DNA of 64,000 bases from JAJZGK01 sp035538795 (GTDB lineage Bacteria > Pseudomonadota > Alphaproteobacteria > Rhodospirillales > Magnetospirillaceae): positions 23,957-87,956 of the forward strand of contig DATLJS010000033.1 in NCBI GenBank assembly GCA_035538795.1, read 5' to 3'. The position numbers were made by a program, and so were the translations under genes. The notes below the pieces were generated by a model. It was given only the letters and a program-made list of their open reading frames with translations, was not told the DNA's origin and did no database searches. Below are positions 17,722 to 28,000 of the stretch, piece by piece; the first letter of the stretch is position 1; every line of letters begins with the position of its first letter.

Positions 17722-18303
17722 TGAAGGGCCGATATCCGGCAGATTCGTCAACAGGCGGTCCCAGCCTTTAGCCGTGCGCAAGGCATGCGTCACTGCCGGC
17801 AAAGGTCGGGGGTAAAAACCCGGCAGATCGCTTTCTCCGGGATGAAGCAGCGGAAATGCCAAATGTTCATGAGGCGGCGCGAAGCGGGCATCCACTCCAG
17901 GTTTGTTGCCGCGGGCGTCGATGCGCAGCCAGCCGAAGGGTTCCAGCCAGACGGCGTTCAGTCCGTGCAGGCAGAACGGCGTCGCCGGTCCATCCAGCCG
18001 CAGGCGCTGATAGCACAGGGCGGCGGGAATGCCGCAGGCCCGCAGCAGGGCGGCCAGCAAATGGCTCTTGGCGTAGCAATAGCCGGTACGGTGGCGCAAT
18101 GCTTCGGATGCGGCGCAGGTCACGGGACCGCCTTGAGCATCGACGGTATGGGCGATTTCATCCCGGACGAACAAAAAGCAGGCTTCTGTCACCAAGATTG
18201 GATTCCGTTGCGCCGCCGCTTGCAGGGCCGACGCCTGGGTCTGGATCGACGGATGCCGCCAGTCGACGACGTCGCATGCTTGAAGGAATGTTTCCTGAGA
18301 CAT
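17719..18303 (-). CDS. Transglutaminase-like cysteine protease-fold protein
   Basis: 194 residues, no signal peptide. Catalytic triad candidates of the transglutaminase-like superfamily are in order: Cys in RTGYCYAKSHLLAALLRACG, His in FCLHGLNAVWLEP, Asp in WLRIDARGNK. Bacterial members are usually peptidases or amidases rather than cross-linkers. Start at 18303 (MSQETFL) chosen; an upstream TTG would add 12 residues. Same direction as arsR; the ars operator overlaps its last codon. Substrate unknown. Confidence 0.85.
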   Translation of the reverse strand: MSQETFLQACDVVDWRHPSIQTQASALQAAAQRNPILVTEACFLFVRDEIAHTVDAQGGPVTCAASEALRHRTGYCYAKSHLLAALLRACGIPAALCYQRLRLDGPATPFCLHGLNAVWLEPFGWLRIDARGNKPGVDARFAPPHEHLAFPLLHPGESDLPGFYPRPLPAVTHALRTAKGWDRLLTNLPDIGPS

Positions 18304-18430
18304 GACGCAAGAATATGCCCGACAGATTGTATCTATCAAGAATTGTAAGGACGAGTATTTGCCTCTTGAGGACCGTGGCGATTAAGAGCACTTTTCCCCC
18401 AGGGGCGTCTTCCCGTTGGGGAGACAGACC

Positions 18431-19138
18431 ATGTCTATGTCCGTTGATGGCGTTTCGTCTGGGGTGTCGAACGCCTATTACACCAAACTGACGGCGGCAA
18501 CCGAAACCGCTTCGGCGGGGGCGTCCAGCGCCACTACAGCCAGCGTCAGCACATCCAGCACGGCATCATCTTCCAGCAGTTCGTCTTCCAGCCTGACGGC
18601 GGATCAGGAACTGATGGCCGCCATGATGCAAAATACCTTGCTGGCCAATCAGTCGGTATCGACCACCAGCACCGACGCCACGGGGAGCGCCTCCTCCAGT
18701 GCGACCAGTTCCTCTACGGCCAGCAGCGGAATCACGCTGGAGACGTTCAGCATTGATCCCAGTCAGCTTGCGGCGGCGGTGGACGCGGTGTCGTCGGCGG
18801 TCAGCAGCACGAGTTCCGACGGAACCTCCAGCAGCACCTCTTCGGCGTCGGGCGGCAGTTCCACGACAACCACCATCGATCCGGCGGATTTGAACCAGGA
18901 CGGCACCGTTACCGCCGAAGAGCAGGCGACCTATGACGCCCGCATGCATATTGGAACGGACAGCAGTTCCAAGGGGCCGCCGTCCGGCGGACCGGGCGGT
19001 GCGAACGGAATGAGCGGTTTCCCCGGAGGGCCGCCGCCCGGTATGGGCGGGACGTCGTCGTCGGATTCCTCTGCATCCGATTCGACGGCCTCGACGGCGA
19101 CGGCCAGTTCGACCGCTACGACCTCCGTTTCGGCCTGA
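18431..19138 (+). CDS. Ser/Thr-rich low-complexity protein with an EF-hand
   Basis: 235 residues. The first 20 (MSMSVDGVSSGVSNAYYTKL) carry no Sec signal. Residues about 25-150 are a Ser/Thr/Ala-rich low-complexity stretch. One canonical EF-hand loop, DLNQDGTVTAEE, lies near 155-168 and would bind Ca2+. A Gly/Pro-rich segment (KGPPSGGPGGANG, GGPPPGMGG) and another Ser/Thr/Ala tail follow. GGGGAG precedes the ATG. The absence of a signal with this composition suggests either a cytoplasmic calcium sensor or a substrate of a type I, type III or flagellar export route; this is inference. Confidence 0.7.
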   Translation: MSMSVDGVSSGVSNAYYTKLTAATETASAGASSATTASVSTSSTASSSSSSSSSLTADQELMAAMMQNTLLANQSVSTTSTDATGSASSSATSSSTASSGITLETFSIDPSQLAAAVDAVSSAVSSTSSDGTSSSTSSASGGSSTTTTIDPADLNQDGTVTAEEQATYDARMHIGTDSSSKGPPSGGPGGANGMSGFPGGPPPGMGGTSSSDSSASDSTASTATASSTATTSVSA

Positions 19139-19157
19139 AGCTGAGGGCGATACAAGA

Positions 19158-19197
19158 AAACCCCGGCCGGGATCATTCCGACCGGGGTTTGCTTTTT
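19158..19197. terminator. Bidirectional Rho-independent terminator
   Basis: Stem AAACCCCGGCCGG / CCGACCGGGGTTT followed by GCTTTTT on the plus strand and by TTTTC on the minus. It separates the EF-hand gene from convergent phaC. Confidence 0.85.
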
Positions 19198-19213
19198 GCC
19201 CAGAGGCGGACTG

Positions 19214-21010
19214 TTAGACCACCCGAACCTTGACATAGGAACCGGGAGCGTCCTCCAGGGCCTTCAGCTTGCCGCTGCCGGGTTGGCGGGCGGGAACCTG
19301 GGCTCCGGCTGTCTTGGCGATCCATTTCTGCCAATCGGGCCACCAGGATCCTTCGTTCTGAGTGGCGCCCTTCAGCCAGGTTTCCGGATCCTTGATCTTC
19401 TTGGCGTTGGTCCAGAAGCAGTATTTTCCAGCTTCCGGCGGGTTGACGACGCCGGCGATATGTCCCGATGCCGACAGCACGAACTTCACCGGCCCGGAAT
19501 AGAGCTGGGTGGCGGCGAAAGTCGTTTTCCACGGCGCGATATGATCCTCGCGGGTGCTGATCAGATAGGTCGGAATCTTGATCTTGCGCAGGTCGATGTC
19601 GACGCCGTCCAGCGAAATGCCGCCCGGTTGAGAGAGCTTGTTGTGCTGGTACATGTTGCGCAGATAGAAGCTGTGCATGGCCGCCGGCATGCGGGTGGAA
19701 TCGCTGTTCCAATAAAGCAGATCGAAGGGGAACGGCTCTTTGCCCAGCAGGTAGTTGTTGACCACGAACGACCAGATCAGGTCGTTGGCCCGCAGCATGT
19801 TGAAGGTGCCGGCCATTTCTGAGCCGTCCAGATAGCCCTGGCTGTTCATGCGCTCTTCCAGCGACTGAAGCTGGGCTTCGTCGATGAAGACCGACATTTC
19901 GCCGACGTCGGTGAAGTCCACCATGGTGGTGAAGAAGGTCGCCGACAGGATGCGATCGTCGTTTTTGGCGGCCATGTAGGCCAGGGTCGCCGACAGCAGG
20001 GTGCCGCCCAGGCAATAGCCGATGGCGTTGATCTGGCGTTCGCCGGTGGCCTTCTCGATCTGGGTCAGAGCTTCCAGCGGGCCTTCCTTCATGTAGTCTT
20101 CGAAGGACTTCTGGGCCAGCTTTTCGTCGGGGTTGACCCACGAGCAGACGAACACCGTGTGCCCCTGGGATACGGCCCAGCGGATGAACGAATTCTTCGG
20201 GCGCAGGTCCAGGATATAGAACTTGTTGATCCAGGGCGGCAGGATCAGCAGGGGCTGCTTGTGCACCGTTTCGGTGGTCGGGGTGTACTGGATCAGCTCC
20301 ATCAGGTCGTTGCGATAGACCACCTTGCCGGGGGTGGTGGCGATGTTCTCGCCCACCTTGAAGGCGTCCAGGTCGGTCATGCGGATCGACAGCTTGCCCT
20401 TGCCGCGCTCCAGGTCTTCCAGCAGGTGGTTCAGGCCCTTCAGCAGGTTCTCGCCGCCGCTTTCGACCGTGGCGCGCAGCACTTCCGGATTGGTGGCGAC
20501 GAAGTTCGACGGCGACATGGCGTCGATGAACTGACGGGTATAGAAATCGACCTTCTTGGCGGTCTGGTTGTCCAGTCCTTCCACGTTGTTGACGACGCCC
20601 TGCATCCAGCGCGAGGTCAGCAGATAGGACTGCTTGATGAAATCGAAGACTTCATTCTGTTCCCACAACTCATCCTTGAAACGGCGGTCGCCCTTGTCGG
20701 CCTCCACCACCGGCTTGGAGTCCTCTCCCATCAGTCGGCGAGCGGTGCTTTGCCACAAGCTGAGATAGTCCTGCCACAGGTTGATCTGCGCCTCGACCAG
20801 CTTGGCCGGATCGGACATCAATTTGGCGGTCATTTGCAGGAAAGCTTCGCCGATGTTCAGGGGATCGGCCGTGCCGAGCGCGCTGTCGCCGGCTTGGCGG
20901 GTCAGGAATTCGGTGACGATTCGCTGGCTGCGCTCGGCGATGTTGGTCATCGCCTTGGACAGTTCGGCAGGATCCACGAACTTGATATCGGCCCCGTTCT
21001 GTTCGCCCAT
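19214..21010 (-). CDS. phaC: Class I poly(3-hydroxyalkanoate) synthase
   Basis: 598 residues, the usual class I length. The lipase-box-like motif INAIGYCLGGTLLS holds the catalytic Cys near residue 328. The Asp is in STREDHIAPWK and the His in SASGHIAGVVNPP. It polymerises (R)-3-hydroxyacyl-CoA to PHB-type granules in the cytoplasm. The N-terminal domain (IAERSQRIVTEFL; DPLNIGEAFLQM) is typical. No phaE or phaR partner is adjacent, consistent with class I. Single gene with a bidirectional terminator. Confidence 0.97.
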   Translation of the reverse strand: MGEQNGADIKFVDPAELSKAMTNIAERSQRIVTEFLTRQAGDSALGTADPLNIGEAFLQMTAKLMSDPAKLVEAQINLWQDYLSLWQSTARRLMGEDSKPVVEADKGDRRFKDELWEQNEVFDFIKQSYLLTSRWMQGVVNNVEGLDNQTAKKVDFYTRQFIDAMSPSNFVATNPEVLRATVESGGENLLKGLNHLLEDLERGKGKLSIRMTDLDAFKVGENIATTPGKVVYRNDLMELIQYTPTTETVHKQPLLILPPWINKFYILDLRPKNSFIRWAVSQGHTVFVCSWVNPDEKLAQKSFEDYMKEGPLEALTQIEKATGERQINAIGYCLGGTLLSATLAYMAAKNDDRILSATFFTTMVDFTDVGEMSVFIDEAQLQSLEERMNSQGYLDGSEMAGTFNMLRANDLIWSFVVNNYLLGKEPFPFDLLYWNSDSTRMPAAMHSFYLRNMYQHNKLSQPGGISLDGVDIDLRKIKIPTYLISTREDHIAPWKTTFAATQLYSGPVKFVLSASGHIAGVVNPPEAGKYCFWTNAKKIKDPETWLKGATQNEGSWWPDWQKWIAKTAGAQVPARQPGSGKLKALEDAPGSYVKVRVV

Positions 21011-21244
21011 TGGTAAGGTTCCCCTGTATAGCTGAGCGTCGTTAACCGACGTTCACATTGCACGGCGGCGTGTGGGGCGCCAGAGACAATTTAAAGTCGA
21101 AAGCACAAACCGGATCATCAGGGCTCTGTGCAGGCACCCCGCCCTTCATATATACTGCCATTCTTAATTGAACGAAACCGCAGTTTACCGCCCGGGCGTC
21201 TGAACCGTGAGTTTCATTAGCAGCCAAGGAGCGTGGGGAAACCG

Positions 21245-22381
21245 ATGCATACCGCCAACACGAACCGTTTCCGATCCTATTCCCGGGTCGGACTGGCCGC
21301 CGGCAGCGCGCTGATGGCCGCCGTTTTGCTGTCTGGTTGTTCTTCGGTTCCCAACGCCATCAATCCCGTGCACTGGTACGACAGCGTCTTTTCGTCCGAG
21401 GACGATACGCCGGCGCCGCCTGAAACGGCCGGGGATAAAAAAGTCGAACGCCCGGTGGCCAAGGGACTTTCGGCGGACCGCTCCAACGCCAAATACACCC
21501 AGGACGCGTTGAACCGCGAAGGCACGCCCACCCGTCCGCTGAATCCGGAAGTGGCCAAGGCGGCTGCTCCGAAGGTGGCTCCGGGCCAAGGTTCACCCGA
21601 GGTTGCGGCGGCTTCCGCGTCGGCCCCCGCCGTTCAGACCGGCGCCGTCGTGCCGCCGCCGCCGGTGGTGCAGACCTCCGATGCCGCTCCGCCTCCGCCG
21701 GCGGCCCAGGCTGCCGCCGCGCCCGCGCCGACCCTGCGGGCGCCGCCCGCCGGTCCAGAATCCGTCGAAGATGCTTACAAGCGCCGCCTGACCGAGTTTT
21801 CAGCGCCGCCGGTCCAGCCTGCCGCCAGTTTCCAGCCTTCGTCGGGCCGGGCGCCTTTGCTGAGCGCCGCTCCGACGGTGGCGGCGCCGGCTTACAGCCA
21901 GTCGGCCTATGCGTCGATGGACTTGGCGTCCAGCCAGGGGCAGGTCATTCATCTGGTGCGGCCGGGCCATGCCAAGGCCGCGTCCCAGACGGCCGCCCGC
22001 AACGCCTCGGGCGCGCGTCCGCTGTCTGATTTCAATGAAAGCCGCAGCGCCGCTTCTTTCGATCTGGCCAGCTTGAATTTCGGGGAGGGTACCTCGGCCC
22101 TGTCGGATGCCGAGCGCGCCCACCTGCGCGACGTTGCCGCTCTCTATCGCCAGAAGGGCGGTTCCCTGCGCATCATCGCGGCGTCTTCCAGCCCGCGTCT
22201 GGATGTTGACCCCGCGGCCAATCGAGAAGCCAACCGCGCCCTGGCCCGGACCCGCGCCGATGCCGTGGCGTCGGAACTGGTTCGCCTGGGAGTGCCGGCC
22301 CGCAAGATCTTCGCCGGCGTCGCCGACGACGCGTCGCAGATCGCCGTGGCCGACGGTGCCGAAATCCTACTGGATCTTTGA
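21245..22381 (+). CDS. OmpA-domain lipoprotein with Pro/Ala-rich linker
   Basis: 378 residues. Signal peptide with lipobox LLSGC (Cys about 29) predicts lipidation. A long Pro/Ala-rich linker (about 105-190) likely spans the periplasm. The C-terminal ~100 residues resemble an OmpA/MotB peptidoglycan-binding domain: LNFGEGTSALSDAERAHLRDVAALY, then ANREANRALARTRADAVASEL and LGVPARKIFAGV. The conserved Asp/Arg pair is only partly recognisable. The ATG at 21245 is preferred; a GTG 12 bases upstream is possible. Confidence 0.8.
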   Translation: MHTANTNRFRSYSRVGLAAGSALMAAVLLSGCSSVPNAINPVHWYDSVFSSEDDTPAPPETAGDKKVERPVAKGLSADRSNAKYTQDALNREGTPTRPLNPEVAKAAAPKVAPGQGSPEVAAASASAPAVQTGAVVPPPPVVQTSDAAPPPPAAQAAAAPAPTLRAPPAGPESVEDAYKRRLTEFSAPPVQPAASFQPSSGRAPLLSAAPTVAAPAYSQSAYASMDLASSQGQVIHLVRPGHAKAASQTAARNASGARPLSDFNESRSAASFDLASLNFGEGTSALSDAERAHLRDVAALYRQKGGSLRIIAASSSPRLDVDPAANREANRALARTRADAVASELVRLGVPARKIFAGVADDASQIAVADGAEILLDL

Positions 22382-22404
22382 GGTTTCGGGGCATGCATGC
22401 CCAA

Positions 22405-22442
22405 TAAAAAAACGCCGCTCTGGAAAGAGCGGCGTTTTCTTT
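22405..22442. terminator. Bidirectional Rho-independent terminator
   Basis: Stem AAAACGCCGCTC / GAGCGGCGTTTT with flanking A- and T-tracts, between the convergent OmpA-like and MarC-family genes. Confidence 0.9.
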
Positions 22443-22455
22443 TGTCCTTGTCCGA

Positions 22456-23100
22456 TCAAGCGTGGCCGAGCATGCTGGCCAGTCCGCGCCAGACGATCTG
22501 CACTCCCAGGCACAGCATGATGAAGGCCGATAGTCTGAGCACCACGTCGGTGCCGGCCTGTCCCAGCAGGCCAAGAACCTTCTCGGCGAAACGGTAACTG
22601 ACGAAGATCAGCAGGGCGATGGCCAGACAGCCGAACAGGCCGCCGATGACGTAATAGACAGCCTCGTCGCCTTGGGTGGCCTTGGAGCCCAGGGTGATGG
22701 CCACCGAAATGGTGCCCGGTCCCACCGTCAAAGGCATGGTCAGGGGAAAGAAGGCGCGGGTCAGGGCCACGTTGTCCGGCAATTTCGACTGGCTGCCGCG
22801 GCTGGGGGCGTCGTCACCCTGTTGCAGCATGCGCCAGCCGGCGGACAGCACGATCAATCCGCCCGCCACTTGGACGGCGGGCATGGTCAGGCCGAAAAAG
22901 GCGAGAACGTGCGAACCGATGAAAAAGGATCCGACCATCAGCAGAAAGCCGCCGAACGCCACTCGTCCCGCCAAGGCGTTGCGGGCCTGGGTCGAAACGT
23001 CCGCCGTCACTTGCAAGAAAATGGGCGCCATGCCCAGCGGATTGACGATGGGAAACAGGCCGATGATCACGGACAGGAAGGCGGCGGTCAGATAGCTCAC
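22456..23100 (-). CDS. MarC-family inner-membrane protein
   Basis: 214 residues with about six membrane helices. Family-typical N-terminus FLSVIIGLFPIVNPLGMAPIFL and the block AFFPLTMPLTVGPGTISVAITLG identify the MarC/UPF0056 group. Despite the name there is no firm link to antibiotic resistance; transport of amino acids has been shown for a few relatives only. Function unknown here. Confidence 0.88.
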   Translation of the reverse strand: MSYLTAAFLSVIIGLFPIVNPLGMAPIFLQVTADVSTQARNALAGRVAFGGFLLMVGSFFIGSHVLAFFGLTMPAVQVAGGLIVLSAGWRMLQQGDDAPSRGSQSKLPDNVALTRAFFPLTMPLTVGPGTISVAITLGSKATQGDEAVYYVIGGLFGCLAIALLIFVSYRFAEKVLGLLGQAGTDVVLRLSAFIMLCLGVQIVWRGLASMLGHA

Positions 23101-23159
23101 GGTTTTAGGACTCTAATCTCGGATGCGGGTATCAGAGTCCGTGAAACCCTGTGGCGTCG

Positions 23160-23585
23160 TCAAGCTTTAGCCGTAAGGGCGGGACGCCGGACGTCGAAAT
23201 AGTCGCGCAGCATACGCGGCAGGCCGTCGAAATCGGGGTCCTGCCGCAAATCCAGCAAGGGATGGTTCTGCAGGAACAAAGGCGCATCTTCTGTCGACGC
23301 GCCCGGCAGCAAGATCGCCGCGACCGGCGCTCCGCGCCCGGCCAGCCGGGCCAGGCTGAGGCGCATGTCCAGGCTTCCTGCCGCTCCCAGTCCATCGGGA
23401 CCGAGCACGAGAACGCAGCCGTCGGAGGCGTCCAGGGCTTTGTCCATCGCTTCCGACCACTGGCCGCCGGTATCCAGCTCCCAGTCCATGTCGGGTTGGA
23501 CGCCGACCGCCACCAAAGCGGCAGCTACGATTTCGGCGGTATCGCGGTCGTCGGGCGCATAGATGACGAAGACAGGCCGGGACAT
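23160..23585 (-). CDS. Single-domain TIR-like protein
   Basis: 141 residues that appear to be one TIR-type flavodoxin-like domain: strand A VFVIYAPDDRDTAEIVAAAL, the DMDWELDTGGQWSEAMDKAL segment (the usual W/D...G..W...I..AI pattern), then DGCVLVLGPDGLG. The acidic residue expected in the alpha-C WxxxE region of NAD-cleaving TIRs is not evident: the segment reads AAGSLDMRLSLARL. No partner domain, no signal peptide. It lies alone between marC and the RND operon, so a defence role is not supported by context. Fold assignment is from pattern only. Confidence 0.6.
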   Translation of the reverse strand: MSRPVFVIYAPDDRDTAEIVAAALVAVGVQPDMDWELDTGGQWSEAMDKALDASDGCVLVLGPDGLGAAGSLDMRLSLARLAGRGAPVAAILLPGASTEDAPLFLQNHPLLDLRQDPDFDGLPRMLRDYFDVRRPALTAKA

Positions 23586-23874
23586 GATGCGGCCTCCATG
23601 AATATCCCCTCACGCCTATAACTATAGCTCAGTCTCTGGTGTTTCGAGTCATGTCTTTTGGGTGGAAAACACTTTATCGAATGATGAGTAAGTATCGATC
23701 CCGACATTGCGGCTGGGAAAAAATGCGTTTTAACCGATTGGCCCGATTGACAGTCTCTCGGGATGGTGTTTGAACCGAACAGTTCAGTTTTTCGCCGCCC
23801 CGGGACTTGAAGCCACTACCGGGCGTGGGCATTTCTCCCTCTGCGGCATTTGGGCCGCCATTCAGGATCCGGAC

Positions 23875-25050
23875 ATGACGCGTCTTCATTCCCTCCGCCA
23901 TGCCATTATTTCTTTGTCGCTGGCGGCCACCGCCCTGACGGCTCCCATCCTGGTTTCTCCAGCATCGGCCCAGCAGCAGGGCAGCCCGCCGCCGGTGACG
24001 GTCAGCGCCCCTCTGAAGAAGCAGGTGGTCGATTATCTGGAATATACCGGCCAATTCTCGGCGGTGGAATCGGTGGAGCTGCGCGCCCGCGTCAGTGGCT
24101 ATCTGACGGAAATTCATTTCACCGACGGTCAGATGGTCCGCAAGGGCGATCTTTTGTTCGTCATCGACCCGCGCCCTTATGAAGTGGCCTTGGCTTCGGC
24201 CAAGGCTTCGGTGCAGCAGGCCGAAGCGACCTTGGAATTGACCAAGCGCCAACTGGCCCGCGGCGCCGAACTGCGGCAAAAGGATTTTCTGGCCGCCAGC
24301 GATTACGACAGCCGCGTCCAGCAGGTGAAAGCCGCCGAAGCCAGCCTCGACATTGCCCGCGCCAGTGTGCGCAACGCCGAGCTGGACTTGGATTACACGC
24401 ACATTACCGCTCCGGTGTCTGGCCGCATCGGCGCGCATCAGGTCAGCATCGGCAATCTGGTCAATGCCGGCGGCAGCGGCACCACGGGCACCTTGTTGAG
24501 CACGCTGGTCTCGCTCGATCCCATCTATTTCAATTTCGACGTCAGCGAAGGCGACTTCCTGACCTTCCAGCGCGCCGTGGCATCGGGGCAGGTGGCCCCG
24601 GTTCGCGAAGGCAAGCTGGCCGTGCAGTTGCGCCTGTCGGATGAAAAAGGCTGGCCGCGCGAAGGTGTGCTGAATTTCGTCGACAATCAGGTCGACCGCA
24701 GTTCCGGCACCATCCGCATCCGCGCCCAGATCGCCAATCCGGATCTGTTCGTCGCTCCGGGATTGTTCGGCCGCGTGCGCATGCCTGCCTCGGGCGGCTA
24801 CGAAGCTCTGGTGATTCCCGAGGCGGCGGTGCTGACCGACCAGTCGGACAAGCTGGTGATGACGGTGGTGCCTGACGGTACGGTGGTGCCCAAGGTCATC
24901 AAGCCCGGTCCGGTCACCGACGGGCTGATGGTGGTGCGTTCGGGCCTCAACGCCGACGACAAGGTGGTGGTCAACGGTTTGCTGCGCGCACGCCCGGGAT
25001 CGAAGGTCACTCCTCAGGACGGGGCCATCGGCGCTCCCGCCGCCAAGTAA
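23875..25050 (+). CDS. RND efflux periplasmic adaptor (HlyD/AcrA family)
   Basis: 391 residues. Signal sequence to about residue 36 (SPASAQQQ). The lipoyl/hairpin architecture is visible: YTGQFSAVESVELRARVSGYL, an alpha-hairpin rich in Ala/Gln/Glu (about 105-165), then DYTHITAPVSGRIGAHQVSIG and the beta-barrel DRSSGTIRIRAQIANPD. It bridges the inner-membrane pump to an outer-membrane channel. ATG at 23875 gives the signal peptide; the frame is open further upstream. Followed after 21 bp by the permease gene. Confidence 0.93.
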   Translation: MTRLHSLRHAIISLSLAATALTAPILVSPASAQQQGSPPPVTVSAPLKKQVVDYLEYTGQFSAVESVELRARVSGYLTEIHFTDGQMVRKGDLLFVIDPRPYEVALASAKASVQQAEATLELTKRQLARGAELRQKDFLAASDYDSRVQQVKAAEASLDIARASVRNAELDLDYTHITAPVSGRIGAHQVSIGNLVNAGGSGTTGTLLSTLVSLDPIYFNFDVSEGDFLTFQRAVASGQVAPVREGKLAVQLRLSDEKGWPREGVLNFVDNQVDRSSGTIRIRAQIANPDLFVAPGLFGRVRMPASGGYEALVIPEAAVLTDQSDKLVMTVVPDGTVVPKVIKPGPVTDGLMVVRSGLNADDKVVVNGLLRARPGSKVTPQDGAIGAPAAK

Positions 25051-25071
25051 GAAAGCCGGGGGAAAAGGGCC

Positions 25072-28000
25072 ATGCGCCTGACACACTTCTTTATCGACCG
25101 GCCGATCTTCGCCACGGTGGTGTCGCTGTTCATCACCTTGATCGGCGGCATCGCCTTCTTCACCCTGCCGCTGGCGCAGTACCCCGAGATCGCCCCGCCG
25201 ACCATCGTGGTGACGGCCAGCTATCCGGGCGCTTCGGGCCAGACCGTGTCTGAAACCGTGGCGACGCCGCTGGAACAGCAGATCAACGGCGTCGAGAACA
25301 TGCTTTACATGAGCAGCAACTCGACGGGCGACGGCAATCTGCGTCTGACCATCACCTTCCGTCTGGGCACAAATCTGGATACGGCCCAGGTGCTGGTGCA
25401 GAACCGCGTCTCGCAAGCCATGCAGCAGTTGCCGACCGAGGTGCAACGCCAGGGCGTCAACGTTCTGAAGAATTCACCAGACCTTCTGATGGTGGTGCAC
25501 GTCTATTCGCCGGACGGTTCCCGCGATCAGCTTTATCTGTCCAACTACGCCACCTTGCAGATGAAGGATGTGATGGCCCGCCTGCAGGGCGTGGGCAGCG
25601 TCACCGTGTTCGGCGCCCGCGACTATTCCATGCGCATCTGGCTGGACCCGGAAAAGGTGGCGGCCCGCAACCTGACCGCCGGTGAGGTGGTGGCGGCCAT
25701 CCAGGCCCAGAATATTCAGGTGTCGGCCGGCGTGCTGAACCAGCCGCCGATCGACAATCCCGGCGCCTTCCAGATCAATCTGCAAACCCAGGGCCGTCTG
25801 AAGACGCCCGAGGAATTCGGCGACATCCTGCTGAAGTCCGACGATTCCGGGCGCGTCACCCGCATCAGGGACGTGGCCCGCATCGCGCTGGGCGCCCAGG
25901 ACTATGGCGCCAACGGCTATCTGGACACCCAGCAGGCGGTGCCCATGGGCATCTTCCAGTTGCCGGGCTCCAACGCGCTGGACACCGCCCAACGGGTGTT
26001 GGACACCGTCGACAAGATGTCGAAATCCTTCCCTACCGGCGTGGCCTATAAGGTGGTCTACAATCCCACTTTGTTCATCAAGCAGTCGGTGGTCGAGGTT
26101 TTTAACACCATCTGGGAAGCCGTGCTTCTGGTGGTGGTGGTGGTGATCCTGTTCCTGCAAACCTGGCGGGCATCGATCATTCCCATTGTCGCCATTCCGG
26201 TGTCGTTGGTGGGCACCTTCGCCATTCTGGCCGGGTTGGGCTATTCGCTGAACAACCTGTCCCTGTTCGGCCTGGTGCTGGCGGTGGGCATCGTGGTGGA
26301 CGACGCCATCGTCGTGGTGGAGAACGTCGAACGGAACATCCGCGAAGGCATGACGCCCCGCAACGCCGCCCATGAAACCATGGACGAGGTGGGTGGCGCG
26401 CTGGTGGCCATCGCCCTGGTGTTGTCGGCGGTGTTCATTCCCGCCGCCTTCATTCCCGGCATTTCCGGCCAGTTCTTCCGCCAGTTCGCGGCGACCATCG
26501 CTTCGTCGACCATCATTTCGCTGATCGTCTCTCTGACGCTCAGCCCGGCTTTGTGCGCGCTTCTGTTCAAACCGCACCAGGAGCATGACCACGAAAAGGT
26601 GCATATCCTGTTCAAGCCGGTGGTGCTGTTCTTCCAGGCCTTCAACCGCGCTTTCGACAAGCTGGCTAATGGTTACGGCCAGTTGACCCGCAGGCTGGTG
26701 CGCATGACGGCCATCCTGCTGGCGATCTACGCCGGTCTGATGGGCCTGGCCGGAACCGAGTTCTACCGTGCGCCCAAGGGCTTCATTCCCGATCAGGACC
26801 AGGGCTATCTGATCACTCTGATCCAGATGCCGCCGGGCGCTTCGCTGGCGCGTACGGACGCCATCATGCGCCAGTCCGTCGACATCATCATGAATACCCC
26901 CGGCGTCGCCCATGTGGTGCCGATCGCCGGTCTGGACGCCGCCACCTTCACCAACTCGCCCTCGGCGGCGACGGTGTTCGTGATTTTGAAGCCCTGGGAG
27001 GAACGCGCCAGGGAGGACAACCAGTCGGCTACCGCCCTGGTGGGAACCTTGCGCATGCGCCTGGGCGCCATTCAGGACGCCATGCTGATTCCGATCATGC
27101 CGCCTCCGGTGCGCGGCATCGGTTCGGCCGGCGGTTGGAAGATGATGGTCCAGGATACCAAGGGCCGCGGTCTGGCGGCGCTTGAAGGGGCTGTGTCCAG
27201 CCTGGTGGCGGCGGGCAACCAGATTCCCGGCCTGGCCAACGTCTTCTCCACCTACAACACCCGCACGCCGTCGGTTTATGCCGACATCGACCGGGTGAAG
27301 GCCCAGATCCTGGGCGTTCCGGCCAGCAACGTCTTCGATGTCCTGAAGACCTATATGGGCGGCGTCTACGTCAACGACTTCAACTATCTGGGCCGCACGT
27401 ACCGCGTGATGGCCCAGGGCGATGGCGATTTCCGCACCGATCTGCACGCCGTTTCCAACCTGATGACCCGCAATAATCAGGGCGAGATGGTTCCCATCGG
27501 CTCGGTGGCCACGTTCCGCTCCATCACCGGAGCCTATCGCGTGCCGCGCTATAACCTGTATTTCGCGGGCGAGGTTCAGGGTGCCACCCTGCCGGGCTAT
27601 TCCTCCGGCTATGCCCTGGAACAGATGGCGGGTTTGGCCGCCGAAAGGCTGCCCGACGGTTTCTCGTTCGAGTGGACCGAACTGGCCTTGCAGGAAGTGC
27701 TGGCGGGCAACAACGGCATTCTGGTGTTCATCGCCTCGGTGGTGTTCGTCTTCCTGGTGCTGGCGGCCCAGTATGAAAGCTGGTCGCTGCCGGTGTCGGT
27801 GGTGCTGATCGTGCCCATGTGCCTGCTAGCCTCGGTGACGGGCCTGAATCTTCGCGGCATTTCGGTCAACATCCTGGCCCAGGTGGGCTTCGTGGTGCTG
27901 ATCGGTCTGGCGGCCAAGAACGCCATTCTGATCGTCGAGTTCGCAAGGCAGGCCGAAAACGAAGGTCTGACCCGGCGAGAAGCGGCGATCCGCGCCGCGC

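Noticed and set aside
23771..23786. Inverted repeat TGAAC-N6-GTTCA upstream of the RND adaptor as a TetR-type operator
   Set aside because: The five-base arms are too short to support, and no regulator gene is adjacent.
25474..27447. A 657-codon open frame antisense to the RND permease gene
   Set aside because: It is a shadow of a high-GC gene: no ribosome binding site, and a His/Gly/Gln/Arg-rich translation without any domain. Similar long antisense frames opposite clpA, argC, torA and the second permease were dropped for the same reason.
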